A stretch of DNA of 64,000 nucleotides from Phallusia mammillata. Its lineage: Eukaryota; Chordata; Ascidiacea; Phlebobranchia; Ascidiidae. Below are positions 48,375 through 60,160 of the stretch, piece by piece. Location: positions 103,576 through 167,575 of the forward strand of contig QLIY01000294.1 in assembly GCA_003260075.1 (NCBI GenBank), given 5' to 3'. A program made the translations under genes and the position numbers. The notes beneath the pieces were generated by a model that saw nothing but the letters and a program-made list of their open reading frames with translations, ran no database searches and was not told the origin of the DNA. Within the stretch, counting starts at the first letter, position 1. Every line of letters starts with the position of its first letter.

Positions 48375-49606
48375 CTTTCTACTTGCATTACTTTATATCC
48401 ATGTGTTCTTTTATTTTTAAATAGTTTGTGATCAAAAGAGATCAAGCTTCCCTCAGCACAGTTTTAATTTGCAATGGCTTTTAGCGCCACCGCTAATTGT
48501 TTTTGGTATTTGCAAAAACGGCTTTTTACTTTGACACGCCTGGTTTCGAAATTTTAGCATGCCTGGTTTCGAAATTTTAGTAAGCATGATATCTAAGTAT
48601 CCGGGAAATTGGCCGATATGTTTGAAAAATTGGAGGCAACGAGATTCCCCTCTAATGCCTTTCCGCGGTTATTTAAAAGTACCAATGCTGTCAGAGGGCT
48701 CAAATCGTGAGCGGCTTGGCAGACTCTTTCATTGATATGCTAGGCCAAATTGTCCGATTTTGGTTTGGGAGTAATTGTTTTTTACGTTGTACAGTATTTT
48801 CGCTCCATGTTAATTAGTTTACATGACGTATACGTAAGGATCTTTGTGGCTCTTTGACATCCGCCAAGTGTCTGTCTAAAGGAAATTACTACTTTGTGAT
48901 TAAATTTCCTCTACCTGTAAAGAAACGTGTCTTAATCAAATGTCGGATTTGATGTAGGCTAGATTAATATTATCATTTTACCGAAGCCGTAAAATGCTTT
49001 AGTTGGTTTTAAAAGATGATTACGTCACTTACTGAAAACGCCTTTGTTTGTATGTAAATACATCAGTTGATTCAGATTTACTTTCATTTCGTGTATGAAA
49101 CAAGTGTTTGTTACCCGTATCCTACATATCTTTTTGTTTCAGTTTGTTAATTGCTAAGCAGAGTAAACTTTTCAAAATAAGCACTACAATCAATAACGAA
49201 GTTTGACTGGTTCAAAAAAATTCGCTGTTTTTTTCTTTTTTTCGTTTTTTACAGGATGTCAAATATCACAATGCTACGAAGTAAATTTTGTGAGCTGAAA
49301 AGACTCAAGTTTGCTCAAGTTTCTGGTTTAGTTGAAACGTTTTTGTGCAAACACATTGCGTTGTAGGCATTTTTTTAGATTAAATGCTGCAGATACAGAT
49401 ATAGTTTACGATATCTATGTAGTGAAGCTAATACGCACTTTGTGGTAAATCTAATCGGCGACTGCGACCCACATACAATAATCAGACCACTGCAGTATTA
49501 ATGTCATACCCTGAGGCTTTAGACAGAAAAAAATTGAATTGCATTCTACGTCAAAAATCCTGTTTTAAAAAAATTCTGCAGTCTTGGTCCGGGCAAATTT
49601 GTTGAG
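48375..49606. other. Short intergenic region between the two intact family members
   Basis: No gene seen. A 19-base direct repeat CTGGTTTCGAAATTTTAG occurs twice at 48540-48580. Copy B starts only 1.2 kb after copy A stops, consistent with tandem gene duplication. Confidence 0.5.
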
Positions 49607-52600
49607 ATGTTTAGCTTTTTCATTGTGTTGGTATTTCTTTCGGTTTTCACCAAAACCGGAGGTAAGTAATGTACTTCCGTAATTGGCTTATTTCGCAGCA
49701 CGACTTTGATAACTTTAAATACACTGTAGTAGCATACAGCCAATAAATGATAAGCTGCAGACAGTGCACACTGTTTCGACCTATAAGGTCTCATCAGTGC
49801 AGCTGGTGACGAGAGATCGGCCGCATTGGCTAGTGTAGCCATNCAGTGTGCACTGTCTGCAGTTTAAATACACTGTTTAGCGACTTTTTTTAGTTTGAAT
49901 TACACATCTCCACCAGTGGCTTTAATCAATGCAAAAAAGCAATGTTTTACCTCATTTTGAAATAGCAGTTGGCTATATTAAATTGCATAAATTATCTTAC
50001 CTGTCAATAAAATAATGTTCGGTGTTTGTAGGCGTCGAACTAACTCATTTTATTACAAACCTACTTTTACCTTATTTAGAAGAAACGCAAGTTGATTTTT
50101 AATTATTCGATATGACAGAAACGCTTGATGAGGGACTGTTGGTACGCATACCAAATTGAACTCGTTGGTATTTTCTTTTATTCCAGCTTTAAAATGTATG
50201 ACGTGTCGAGGATCGACGAGTTTTGAAGACTGCAATGTAAACGGAAAACTTAAAGAGTGTATGCCAAACCAAGTAAGTATGAATTTATTGCCTGATTTTT
50301 TTTCCTTTTTTGACAACATCAATTTCCTAAGTAATGTTATGAAACGTTGTAACGCAACTGTTTAGAATTCTTGTGAAACTGTTGTACGGCGCTTCAGTAA
50401 AGATCAGCATCTCATTTTTAAACAATGCAAAAATAAAAAAGCTTGCTGGGAAAATCAATTGCAGGTAAGGTTTGACAGTGTCACGTAGTATTGGAAGAAT
50501 AGCAATTTAAGCTGTGTTTGTTTTTTAAGCCCCCCCCCCGAATTCTTGTGAAACTGTTGTACGGCGCTTCAGTAAAGATCAGCATCTAATTTTTAAACAA
50601 TGCAAAAATAAAAAAGCTTGCCGGGAAAATCAATTGCAGATAAGGTTTGACAGTGTTAAGTAATATGGGAAGAATAGCAATTTAAGTTGTGTTTGTTTTT
50701 AAGAACACGAGATTATCTGGCAGATCAACACAATGCAACTGGGATCAAATCAGTTCGTTATGTACTTGTTGTTGTAACACAGATATGTGTAATATCGCTG
50801 CTTCCAAATGTCACCCGTCTATTGTACAACCATTAGTCGGTACTTTTGTTTCTTTGATCGTCTTGGTTTACTTTAAACTTAGTTTAGGAAATGTAAGCCT
50901 AATATAAATACAAGTGCTAAAAAATAGACAAAAGCAAAAATGTATTAGGCCTAAATGTGAACAAAGACAATGGATTCTTGGCAATTTTTTGTATTACATA
51001 TAGGAAATGATTGTCTATTGCAACCGTCATTTTTCTCCCACGGTGATGTCACTTGTTTCAATGACAACAAACCTGGCTCAGTTTGCCAGTATCAGTGTTC
51101 AGATGTGGATTATTTCGTTCATCCAATTGGTCATGAAATAAACGTCAGCAGAAACAATGGCACATGGAAATATGAAACACCATGTTGTGGAAGTAAGGAT
51201 GAAACAATATTTGTAAATTTGCTTTGACGAGATCCCATGACAAATTTCAGGAAATTGTCCCCCGTATTTGGTGTACGATTTTGTGGATCTTATTCATGTT
51301 TCAGTTCCTGATGGTCGTGAAAGAATTGTTTCGGTTTTTTCAGGCAAGTTCACAAATGTCAACATTTAAAGAACTTGTGTGTTTTGTTTTAAGTTGCTCG
51401 GTATCAGATTCAACATATTGTGTAAGCTGGTCAAACAAAATTGTAACAGCGGTTAATCTACGGCGCATTCAACCGCTACTCAGCAATATTCTCTTACATT
51501 TTAGCCTGATCTAGCCTCCAAGACTTTTTTCTACAGTGCCGGTTTAATCCTGTTCGAGACCCTTATCACTAACGACGTTAGTAACACGATATAGTAGTAG
51601 TTTGACTGAAGAGTGGGTCTGTGGTGAACGACATGACAGTAGGCCTAGGCCTACATTCAAATATTGAGAGACCACTGAAAATTCGTCAGCGAAAAGTTAT
51701 TGTGCTGACAAAGGCACATTATTATTATGCTCAATGGTTAATTTGCAGATCAATTCATTGTGAATTGATTTTTTTAAACTGTATTTAGAAAAATAAAATG
51801 CAAACTTTGCAGCGTGGAAGTTATGGCTGAAGATGCGATGAAAGCTTCTTTTGTATATTTTTGGGAAAAGCCAATCGAATCAAGTTTGGTAAAGCTTAAC
51901 GAGTATGGGGCTAGCAAAAGTCAATTTATTAGGCTCATGCGAGAGAGAGCAGTTGAAAAACAAAACGGTAGGTTGATCTACGGTGTGAGAATACGAAACA
52001 CAAAGTTTTTAGCATTAAACAAAGAATACAAAGATGAAAGTAAAGAACAAAAATTTTTTTTTACTCAACTATTTACACTTTTTCAGTTTCTTCGCATAAA
52101 GCAATCATTACAATGGTTTCATGAAAATACTTTGTAGAAACCGTAAACATTGGAGCAGCCATCAATTACGCACTTAAACATATGATGACACTCGAGGCAG
52201 GAATGAGAGATAAAAAAGTTAAAAAAGCGGTTGTAGTTTTCACCGAACACATTTCCGATGATGATGCTGTTGGTCCAGCTAATGAGGCGCGGAATCGGGG
52301 CTACGTGGTATGTGTACTTGTTGATATATTTATAGAGATTAATTTGACACAAGTTGTTTCGCATTTTTTGTTACTTTGACTTGGAAACATTTAAGTGGTC
52401 ATAAAAGTTGTATTTTACTTGTACTCAAGTGTTGAATACCTACTTTAAATATAAGTTGCTAACAAGCAAAAATGTGTTAATTCAGTTTTTATGTGTGTTT
52501 TTTAATGTGAGACATGGGCAAAATATTATTTGGCTCGCAGTCATTTGAAATTTACAGTAATTTTGCACCAACAGTATAACAAAGTTCGCATCGCTTAAAT

Positions 52601-53234
52601 TCTTAGGAAAAACATTGACACTTACTGTCCAGTCAGCCGCGCTTAAGCGCAAATTTGGAGCAATGTTTAGCTCAGGGGTCGGCAACCTTCTTTCGACTGC
52701 GGGCCGTTTTTGAAACTGAAATTTTATCAGGGACCGGCCTTCAAAAAACTACAAATATTTAGCAATGAAATCGCCTAAATTAGTTTATCAACCCCGGGAT
52801 ACATGGGCAAAATGTTTAAAATCATTTAGCCTGAAAAATTATACAGCCCGGAAACAAACTCATCGCAGACCGGTACTGGGCCGCGGACCGGAGGTTGCCG
52901 ACCACTGGTTTAGCTGGATTTGTGCACTTTAGTACGCAAAATATACTTATTGTAAAAAGTTACTTGATAAATCTTGCTATCAACTAAACGTGTTGATTTT
53001 AACGCAAAAATGAAACAAACATTTCAGGTGTTCGTTTTCTACATGGGAAAGGCAGCAAGCAGTGTTCAGAAAAAGCATTTCTTAGAAATTGCGACTGGTG
53101 AAGATTTTGTTTTCTATTATGATCATGCCACCGGAACATTCGGGGAGGAGAGTTGGCAGTTTAGTTTGGAATATTTCTGTTCGACACCCTGTAATCATGT
53201 GGTACACGAACACGATCCGAAATTAATAGTTTAA
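49607..53234 (+). CDS. Secreted Ly6/uPAR-CCP-VWA-like protein, copy B (397 aa)
   Basis: Nine exons with the same phases as copy A: 49607-49661, 50187-50272, 50366-50464, 50704-50839, 51004-51192, 51251-51347, 51813-51967, 52138-52307, 53028-53234; total 1194 bases. Signal peptide MFSFFIVLVFLSVFTKTG. Ly6 domain with ALKCMTC, NSCETVVRR and TCCCNTDMCN. CCP with GSVCQYQCSD and NNGTWKYETPCCG; one CCP cysteine present in copy A (NVCRNN) is Ser here (NVSRNN). VWA-type fold starts NCPPYLVYDFVD; the Asp is kept but the two Ser of DxSxS are not. The tail is FCSTPCNHVVHEHD plus four residues. The exon 6 donor (GTTCAC at 51348) is weak and shifted relative to copy A. A second copy of exon 3 at 50541-50639 lies after a poly-C run, lacks an acceptor, and has its donor changed to ATAAGG. 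A hAT MITE sits in intron 8. Confidence 0.82.
49735..49862. repeat. Inverted repeat in intron 1 of copy B with one N
   Basis: CTGCAGACAGTGCACACTG near 49757 and CAGTGTGCACTGTCTGCAG at 49844-49862 are reverse complements; the right arm begins right after a single N at 49843. It may be a small hairpin element or a join artefact. Confidence 0.5.
50541..50639 (+). pseudogene. Second, unspliceable copy of exon 3 of copy B
   Basis: It matches exon 3 (50366-50464) with two differences (CTC to CTA, and TGCTGG to TGCCGG). It follows a poly-C run (50530-50539) that removes the acceptor, and the donor reads CAGATAAGG. The following 60 bases also repeat those after the true exon. It looks like the second haplotype. 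Confidence 0.75.
52673..52907. mobile_element. hAT MITE in intron 8 of copy B, perfect TSD
   Basis: CAGGGGTCGGCAACC at the left and GGTTGCCGACCACTG at the right are inverted repeats. GTTTAGCT occurs at 52665-52672 and 52908-52915, a perfect 8-bp duplication. Subterminal GCGGGCCG/CGGACCGG words match the generic pattern of this MITE group. The right end of a related copy is at 54525-54549, its left end replaced by poly-C. Confidence 0.85.
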
Positions 53235-53690
53235 ATTTTCTTTCACTACATCAAAGTAACGCAAAGTTTTAAACATGCTTAGAAATCGATTTTTGCAGTC
53301 TTGAGTCGTTTGATTTTATGGTGGAGTAAATCTTGTTTTTGTCCATTTTATTCAAACCTCGTTTTCAAAAAGTAACAGATAAATTTGATGTCGTTGCAGG
53401 CTTTAGTATTAAACTAATAACAAGGTGTAGGTAACCGTATAACCCCCCCCCCTGTAGCGTTATTTTTATATATTTCCCAAGGCTTTAAATTGTTGCCCAA
53501 TAATTTCATCACAACTTGTCGTGATAATGGTTAAAACTGTTAGTGACGTCATAAAGTGATGTGTTAGCTCACAGTTAAGCGTTGTCTGGCTAATAATTCT
53601 TCGATTCAGCTCCAAACTATTTGTTCATTATAAGGTTATTGATTTGCTAAACTTGCGTAGTAATTTTTAAAAAACTTTCCGAATTTACAG

Positions 53691-53691
<1 letters not shown>

Positions 53692-53778
<87 letters not shown>
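53692..53778 (+). repeat. 87-base poly-C run
   Basis: Uninterrupted C after TTTACAGA. It is followed by a hAT right end (AAAAAAGGTTGGGAACCACTG) whose left end is missing. GGTGTAGGTAACCGTATA occurs both before (53424) and after (53824) this area, so part of a MITE with its flank was probably lost or replaced. Confidence 0.8.
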
Positions 53779-53839
53779 TTTGGTAAGTATTTGGGTCGCG
53801 TCAAAAAAAGGTTGGGAACCACTGGTGTAGGTAACCGTA

Positions 53840-54350
53840 TATCCATATCAACAATATTCAATATGCCGATGATACGGCATTAATTGCAACATCCGAGAAA
53901 AAGCTACGAAGGCCGGTAACAATGGTTGAAGAGGAAAGTGAAAGAAAATGGGAATGGCTTTAAATGAGGATAAAACATGATGTAATTTCCAAAGAAAGCA
54001 GGATCGCACAAATGCAACATACTGGTTTCAGACAAACCAATTAAGCGAACTCGAAGGTTTAGAAATCTTCGTTTTCTACTTGCAGAATATGGACGGAGCA
54101 AATATAAGACAAGAGCTAGAATTACGCAGGCGAAAAATAGTTTCATCAAATAAAATATTTACAAGTAAAAACCTAAACACCCCCCCCCCCTGGTTTCAGA
54201 CAAACCAATTAAGCGAACTCGAAGGTTTAGAAATCTTGGTTTTCTACTTACAGAAGATGGACGGAGCAAATATAAGACTAGAGCTAGAATTACGCAGGCG
54301 AAAAATAGTTTCATCAACCTCAATAAAATATTTACAAGTAAAAACCTAAA
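53840..54350 (+). mobile_element. Non-LTR reverse transcriptase fragment (second LINE type)
   Basis: The plus strand reads INNIQYADDTALIATSEKKL, the catalytic YADD motif with its flank, then TMVEEESERKWEWL. A frame change follows, then ATYLVSDKPIKRTRRFRNLR (the K-YLG region) and ARITQAKNSF. This order (YADD, then ARI..AK..F) is that of LINEs in which the RNase-H-free C-terminus follows directly. It differs from the Jockey-like element at 28-31 kb. The C-terminal part is duplicated around the poly-C run 54181-54190 (54031-54180 versus 54191-54335). Dead. Confidence 0.7.
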
Positions 54351-54903
54351 CCTAAATACTCGTGTGAGAATCCATGACAGTTATTTGTGGTAAGTTCAGC
54401 TCCATGTTTGCGAAAGTGAGGCTAGACTCCCACAAAGGAAATGAATAACAACCTGACTGCGTCTGAGTGCACGCGACGTCATTTATTGATGACCCCCCCC
54501 CCAATAACAAGTAAATTGGCACGCGTCACCTAAAAGGTTGCCGACCCCTGGTATACACTATCCACAAATTTCGAGTTAAATATTAAAGGTTCTTATTTTT
54601 TATACAAAAACTCATTTATTTCAGTTATTCCAATGAAACAATTCTTGAGGATGTTTGCACGTTGTAATTTGTTGTTTGTTTTGAGTGACGAGTAATAAAC
54701 AAATTGACTTGGACCGAAAATTTTTAAGAAAAGCAGATGTTTTTTGTCAAAACCAGACCGTCAAAGTGTCTATGGAAAAATATTTGTCACAAGAATACAA
54801 ACACTTTGGCGCTGCGTGCCGCAAAAAGTTATACCAGACCCACAGTTCCGTGTTGCCTGAACCTAAGCAATATTTCTTTAAACTGAAGAAACTAAGCAAA
54901 AAC

Positions 54904-55325
54904 ATCAGAGCCAATATATTTGTGTAGAGCATATAACTACGTTTCGACAAGTACTATTGTCATCGTCAAGTTAAAAGAAATAAAACACCGATACAAATTA
55001 ATGCTTCTTGAATCTCTATTCATACAACAACATAACCCGGAATTAAACAAAGACCAAGAATCAACACCACTCTACTTGTTTAATATCTAGCGCTCGTGCT
55101 CTGCCTCGAGTGCACCCGTTTGCACCCTTTCCGCGTGCGTTTTTATTTTATCTCCGTTTAATTGCTTTTACATTTTTACTTCGTGTCGCCTTTTTTTACC
55201 TTTGTGCGTCACCCAGTTGCGTGCCTTCTGTTGCTTCTATTTCTTATAACCTGACGATGACAATAATAGTAGGCTACTTGTCGAAACGTAGTTATGCTCT
55301 ACACAAATAAATTGGCTCTGATTTT
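54904..55325 (+). mobile_element. Penelope-like element 3' end with inverted terminal segment
   Basis: 54975-55089 encodes a tail typical of Penelope-like proteins: LMLLESLFIQQHNPELNKDQ, then STPLYLF and a stop. Downstream at 55247-55325 lies a segment CTGACGATGACAA...TTGTCGAAAC...; a 65-base near-copy in reverse orientation is at 54904-54970, directly upstream. Penelope-like elements are often 5'-truncated and carry an inverted terminal fragment, and their terminal repeats contain hammerhead ribozyme motifs (CUGANGA...GAAA), which this segment resembles. Most of the element is missing. Confidence 0.6.
55251..55287 (+). ncRNA. Candidate hammerhead-like ribozyme core
   Basis: CTGACGA fits the CUGANGA core (N = C). 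GACAA pairs with TTGTC to form stem II around a 14-base loop, and GAAAC follows directly. ATAAC before the core could pair with GTTAT after it, but then stem III is almost absent, so the fold is not fully canonical. The inverted partner at 54941-54969 has TTGACGA, a damaged core. Confidence 0.35.
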
Positions 55326-55561
55326 TTTGCTCAGATTATTCAAAACCATGAATAGTGTACCCGAAGAAACTGCTCCAAGTAGTTTAAATCACCCAAAAAC
55401 ACTTTTGACTCAAAGCAAAAAAAGAAGGCATAAAATACCTATTTGAAAATGCCAGTCACATAAAAAATGTATTTTCAATCTGGGATAGCCTCAACGAAAT
55501 CCGACTTTCGCGTGATTTAAATTTATATCACCTGATGGAAAAAAACTGTTGGGAAAAGACT

Positions 55562-56983
55562 TTATCCAAGTTGGATTTGAAAACTTTCTGTATTTGCAGC
55601 TCGGTGCCAACACAAGATGTCGCTCTTTCCATCTCCATTTGCATCAATCACTTTTGCCACGTCATTATCCGCAACACAAAAGGTTGAGGTAAAATCAAAT
55701 CCTGCCACAAACTGGAAGTCTTTCTGAAGTTTTATTCTGATGTTGCTGCAAAAATGTTTTAAAATTTATTTAAATAAAGAATAGGATGCTGACCATTCGG
55801 GTTAACTGGATACGCAAGTTCCCTTTTCGGCGATGTTTATTTGCAATTTACCAACGATAGCCTGTATTTGGAATCCTGTATAAAGCGCCGATTAACCTAA
55901 GTTTGAGCATTAGTAGTCTGATCTTCCCTTTTCTGTTTATGTGGACCTCTTTAGTCTTTACTAACTGTCAAACGATTTTCTCGAGCCCCTAATAAAACTT
56001 CCAACAATCGTTTGTGAGTGGATATTACAACAACAGGAACAAGACAATACAATATAGCAGCATTTTTCTCTCTAGACTAGAACTATTAAAAGAGACAGTG
56101 ACATAACAAAAATCTTCGCGTATAAATATTCTGTAAGAAAGGCATCTTATTCCATCGCAAACGAAATGACCAGTTTTCAAAAAAATACGATAAAATAACT
56201 GCAGATACGCACCTTTGATCTCGACATAAAATATCTTTAAACCCATCACCGTCAAAATCGGCGGCAATTTTAGTCGCCATTTGGCAATCTTGAGTGAGGG
56301 CCTCAAATGTTACTTCAGGTTGTAGGCCAGTGTATGTGTTAAGAACAACTTTCCTAAAAGAAAAAAAAACGTCCAATTGGTCATGGGTCACCTTATGTAT
56401 GTCAATAAAATATTGTAGGGATTTGCCAAAATGAAACGGAAAAAAACGCAAATATTTTTACGGTGCGACTAATGTCTCTTTAACATTTGTCGCTTTTCCA
56501 ATTTTGCACAACAAAATTAGTCATATAGTGTCTTTTCCTTATTGAAATTTATGCTTTATCGATAAGGAAATAAATATTTTGGAAGATGATTACAATTTAA
56601 CATAGCGCTATCGTGGCTGAAATGACAGTTAAAATGACATTAAATCTGAGCTTAACCCTTTTGGTAATAAAGAAGTCAAATGGTAGTTTTAAAACACTCG
56701 CAAAATTGGCAAAGGTGATGCTACTAAAGGTTGAAAAATGATCTCAATTTTCGACCGAGTGCCAAACACGTAAAAGTGCATCAGTTTTGTTTCGTTATAG
56801 GTTGCTTAAATGTTTGTGCAATAAAATATGTTTTAGTGTCAGACACACACAAATGCATACATGTTACCACCGTCTAACGATCCACACATTATGTCCGTCA
56901 ACTGGTCTCCATCAAAGTCTTCAAACAACCACGTGTTTTTCCTTGTAACAGGGCAAATCTCTGGACCTTCAAGTTTGGTTTCA
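55562..56983 (-). CDS. 3' exons of a gene with FG-GAP/VCBS-like calcium-binding repeats
   Basis: Three exons with matching phase 2 borders: 56849-56983, 56213-56353, 55562-55745, ending in TAA (55562-55564). Each carries one repeat with an EF-like loop: DFDGDQLTDIMC, DFDGDGFKDILC and DANGDGKSDILC. The D-x-D/N-G-D-x3-D pattern with a hydrophobic pair is typical of FG-GAP/VCBS repeats (integrin-alpha-type propeller blades); here each is followed by a conserved Cys. Between the loops are beta-strand-like segments such as VVLNTYTGLQPEVTFE and IRIKLQKDFQFVAGFDF. The GT donor at 56848 is within a GTGTGTGT run. The first exon needs an upstream phase-2 exon, which I could not find; the TSP1 exons at 60.9-63.6 kb are on the same strand and may belong to the same gene. 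Probably extracellular. Confidence 0.75.
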
Positions 56984-59200
56984 CTGAAAAACGCTTCAAT
57001 TAAAAATAAAGTGTTTGTCAATCTCTCACATTTGAGAATAAATTCTATATTTACTAAACAGGTGGCTTTCTAATATTTATCAATTTACTGTACACATCAT
57101 TTGATCTACAAATATGATTGTTTTTGCAAGCAAAAACAAGTGGGTCTCCACACACGTGTTTGTGCGGATTAGTTACTTACGGTAAACAAATGTTCCAGTT
57201 ATTTTTACATTTTTAAGGACAAACTATTGGAAGTGTTAACCCACTATTAAACTAGAAATGTGGTTTCTAATATACTTCCGTTTTATGTTTTATATAATAT
57301 TTACCAATTTACTATAAACATCATTTGATCTACACCAGGGTTCTTCAACGGATGTGATATCGCCCCCCAGGGGGCTGTTTCGCAAAACGAATTTAACTGA
57401 GCTGTAGTAACCTCTCACGGTGCAGACGCTGAACGACCATTTAATGACCTTTTGGCACCGTTTACTATAGCACGCAGTTCTTAGTGTTCAACAATACCGT
57501 TTCGCCTAATTTATACATGACTCAAGTATTGAACATGGATTGATTTGTCAAAAATAAAGAAGCTACGTTATGACGAAAATTCGTTCTACTGTGTTTGTAG
57601 TACCTACAAGTTGACCTTTAGTGACCCGTGGTCATGCGACGGCCAAGCTGGCAACGAGAATTTAAAGACAATTTTATATGTTGATTTTGCCCGACATATT
57701 CGGAACCGAAGCACGTTTATCGAGTTTAAATTACGTCTTAGGTTTAAAACCTTTGCCAAAACTAAAAATGCGCGTGAAAGCTCGAACAAAACGTCCAGAT
57801 TCGGGTGATCCAACAAAACGTAAACTCCGGCTCCGGTTAGACTACAGCAGTGGTTTTTTAACTTATTTTATGCCGTGGACCACTAACCCGGTAAAAACAA
57901 TATCGTTGACCACTCCGTTTTTGGCAAGATTGAAGTAAGTATACGCGACAAGGATTTTGGTTTAAAACATAATTCTTTAAAATCGAATTTTATAAAATGG
58001 GATAAAATTATTAGCAACTAAGATTTTGATCTTCTTTCAATATATAGTATGTAATCATCTCCATTGTATCACCAAATTCAGTAGACGTTCTATGGACCAC
58101 CCAAAAGTCATTTCCATATGACAAGGTTTTGGCTAGAAAAATCTCGCTCGGTGTTTACACATGTTATTACAGGTATGTAAAATCTTACAACAAAACTTCG
58201 CCCCCCCCCCCTGAAAAACGCTTCAATTAAAAATAAAGTGTTTGTCAATCTCTCACATTGGTAAAAAAAACTGTATCAATTAAAATATTGTAGTTAAAAT
58301 ACAAATGGGTTAAAGGGCGTTATGCAGATGAAAGGTAAACTAGATGGGTGGCTTTTCTATATGTTTCCAATTTTATTCTATGTCCCATTTACCGATTTAC
58401 TATACACATAATTTGACATACTCATATGATTGTTTTTGCAAACAAAACGAATGGGCCCCCACACACGTGTTTATGCGAAGTGTTTACGCCGTAAACTTTA
58501 CGTTATAAAAGTGGTGCGAAAGTTGTTTTTTTTAAGAAAAAATACGTAGAAAGCAACAACTTAAACATACGAAGGTTTTGTCGGTATTCTTTTTACATTA
58601 TTATCTTGTCATATACTTACAGAGGTAGTAAAATCAAACGGGTTCTTCAACTAACTTTGTTTCGCAAAACGTATACCATTGACCTCTGCCCCTGCGACGG
58701 CCGAACAACCATTTAATGACCTATTGACACGGTTTTCAATGGCACACAGTCATTTGTTGCCGAAATTATACATGGCTCAAATCAGGTTTTTCTAATTTTT
58801 TTGTCAAAAATAGCGAATCTACATAGTGACGAAAAAATCGTTCTTACTTGTTTTATGCGATACTTGCAAGTTGACCTTCAGTGACCTCTCATCGTGTGGC
58901 GGTCAAGCTGACAATAACCGTTTAATGACCGTTTTTTGCGGCTTTCCATGTCGTTTTTTTTCTTACTTTTCGAAGTAAGTTCATTTCTTGTGTTAATCAA
59001 AACCGATCAAAAATTTCACGTTTATGTTAATCAAAAACGCTTTGTCTGACTTATACAAAACAGAAGTATCGTTTATCGAGTTTAAATCGCGTCTAGATGT
59101 AAAACCTTCGTGAAAATGCGCATGCTAACTTAATAAAACCTTCAGATTCGGGTATTAAAATAGAATTATAAGGTTATATAATTTGTCAAACAATATTAAA
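56984..59200. repeat. Diverged segmental duplication, about 0.9 kb per copy
   Basis: 56984-57830 resembles 58211-59170 in order: a near-identical 45-base block (CTGAAAAACGCTTCAATTAA... at 56982 and 58212), then ATATGATTGTTTTTGCAA with the CACACACGTGTTT block (57110 and 58425), then AAGTTGACCTT-AGTGACC (57608 and 58868) and the CGAGTTTAAAT block (57720 and 59078). The second copy starts at a poly-C run (58201-58210). The two are diverged apart from the first block, so an old duplication seems to be combined with a recent join problem. No exons are evident in the second copy. Confidence 0.55.
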
Positions 59201-60010
59201 AATATCACGACAATAAAGTTTGAACATTTTTAACGTTTTTATTCTAAACCAACAGCCACTTAATTTAATTCGTCACTTTTTATGTTTCTTTGTTTTTATT
59301 ACAAGTTTTGATGACAATTAAGAGTAGTTGACGGTATAAATAGGATACACAGTCTGCAATTCTAATGCGGAACAAAAGTTATCACATGGCAGCTTGCATT
59401 TTTTAACATTTCACCAGCATCAGTATTAATTAAGTTACTGTAAATGAGCGCCTAAAATGAAAAGCTCCATTTCTAGGTTTACTAAGAAACAACATATTTC
59501 TGACCATATATGTGTGATACATTTGCTATTTAAATCCTATTCCAATATACCTCCGGATTCAAAACGTAAACTCGGTTAGACTATGGCAAATATTGGCAAA
59601 ATCCGGCTCTGACACTGCGGTACTCCGGCTCGTGTACACCTTTGGATTTGTCACGAGATGTCAAAGGAGAACAGGAAAAAAACAAATACTCCCAATCCTA
59701 ATACGCCGTTTCAAATTTTAAAAGCGTTATACCGATTCAGCCGGTGACCAGGCATTCTCACATGACTATAGGCCTATAAATATATAGGCTAGATTAGAAA
59801 AATCCTGCCCGCTTTTTACACACATGTTGCTGCGTGTAAAATCTTATGACGAAACTTTGCAACAAACAAGAGAAGTAAATGATGATATGTAATGAAAAAG
59901 AACATTCCGCCATCTTAGGAGACACCAATTGGGATGAAAAGTTTTGCGATTTGGCATTTAGATTTATGGACCAATTAATACCAAACACATCGAAGGTAGT
60001 TTTGTATTTA
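59200..60010. other. Non-coding, nothing recognised
   Basis: AT-rich. No splice-flanked exon with a domain is visible on either strand. Confidence 0.4.
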
Positions 60011-60160
60011 TTTTTATTAATATGAACCTGGAAAAGTTTCATCAGCGTCCAAATCCGGTGAACTATCATCTCCATAACAACGACTGCCGTAACAGTTANC
60101 AAATCCGGTGAACTATCATCTCCATAACAACGACTGCCGTAACAGTTATTGCGAAAAAAA
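60010..60160 (-). pseudogene. Out-of-frame copy of the exon at 60.9 kb
   Basis: It repeats the acidic exon at 60890-60974 (CYGSRCYGDD, SPDLDADETF), but the sequence after the acceptor is one base shorter (GTTTTTTCGCAATAAC versus GTTCTTTGCGCAAAAAC), so it does not fit the phase 1 donor of the preceding exon. Fifty bases of it are further repeated around a single N at 60099. Probably a second haplotype or local duplication. Confidence 0.55.

Noticed and set aside
57340-57380. hAT left end CAGGGTTCTTCAACGG
   Set aside because: No matching right end or target duplication could be found nearby, so no element is annotated.
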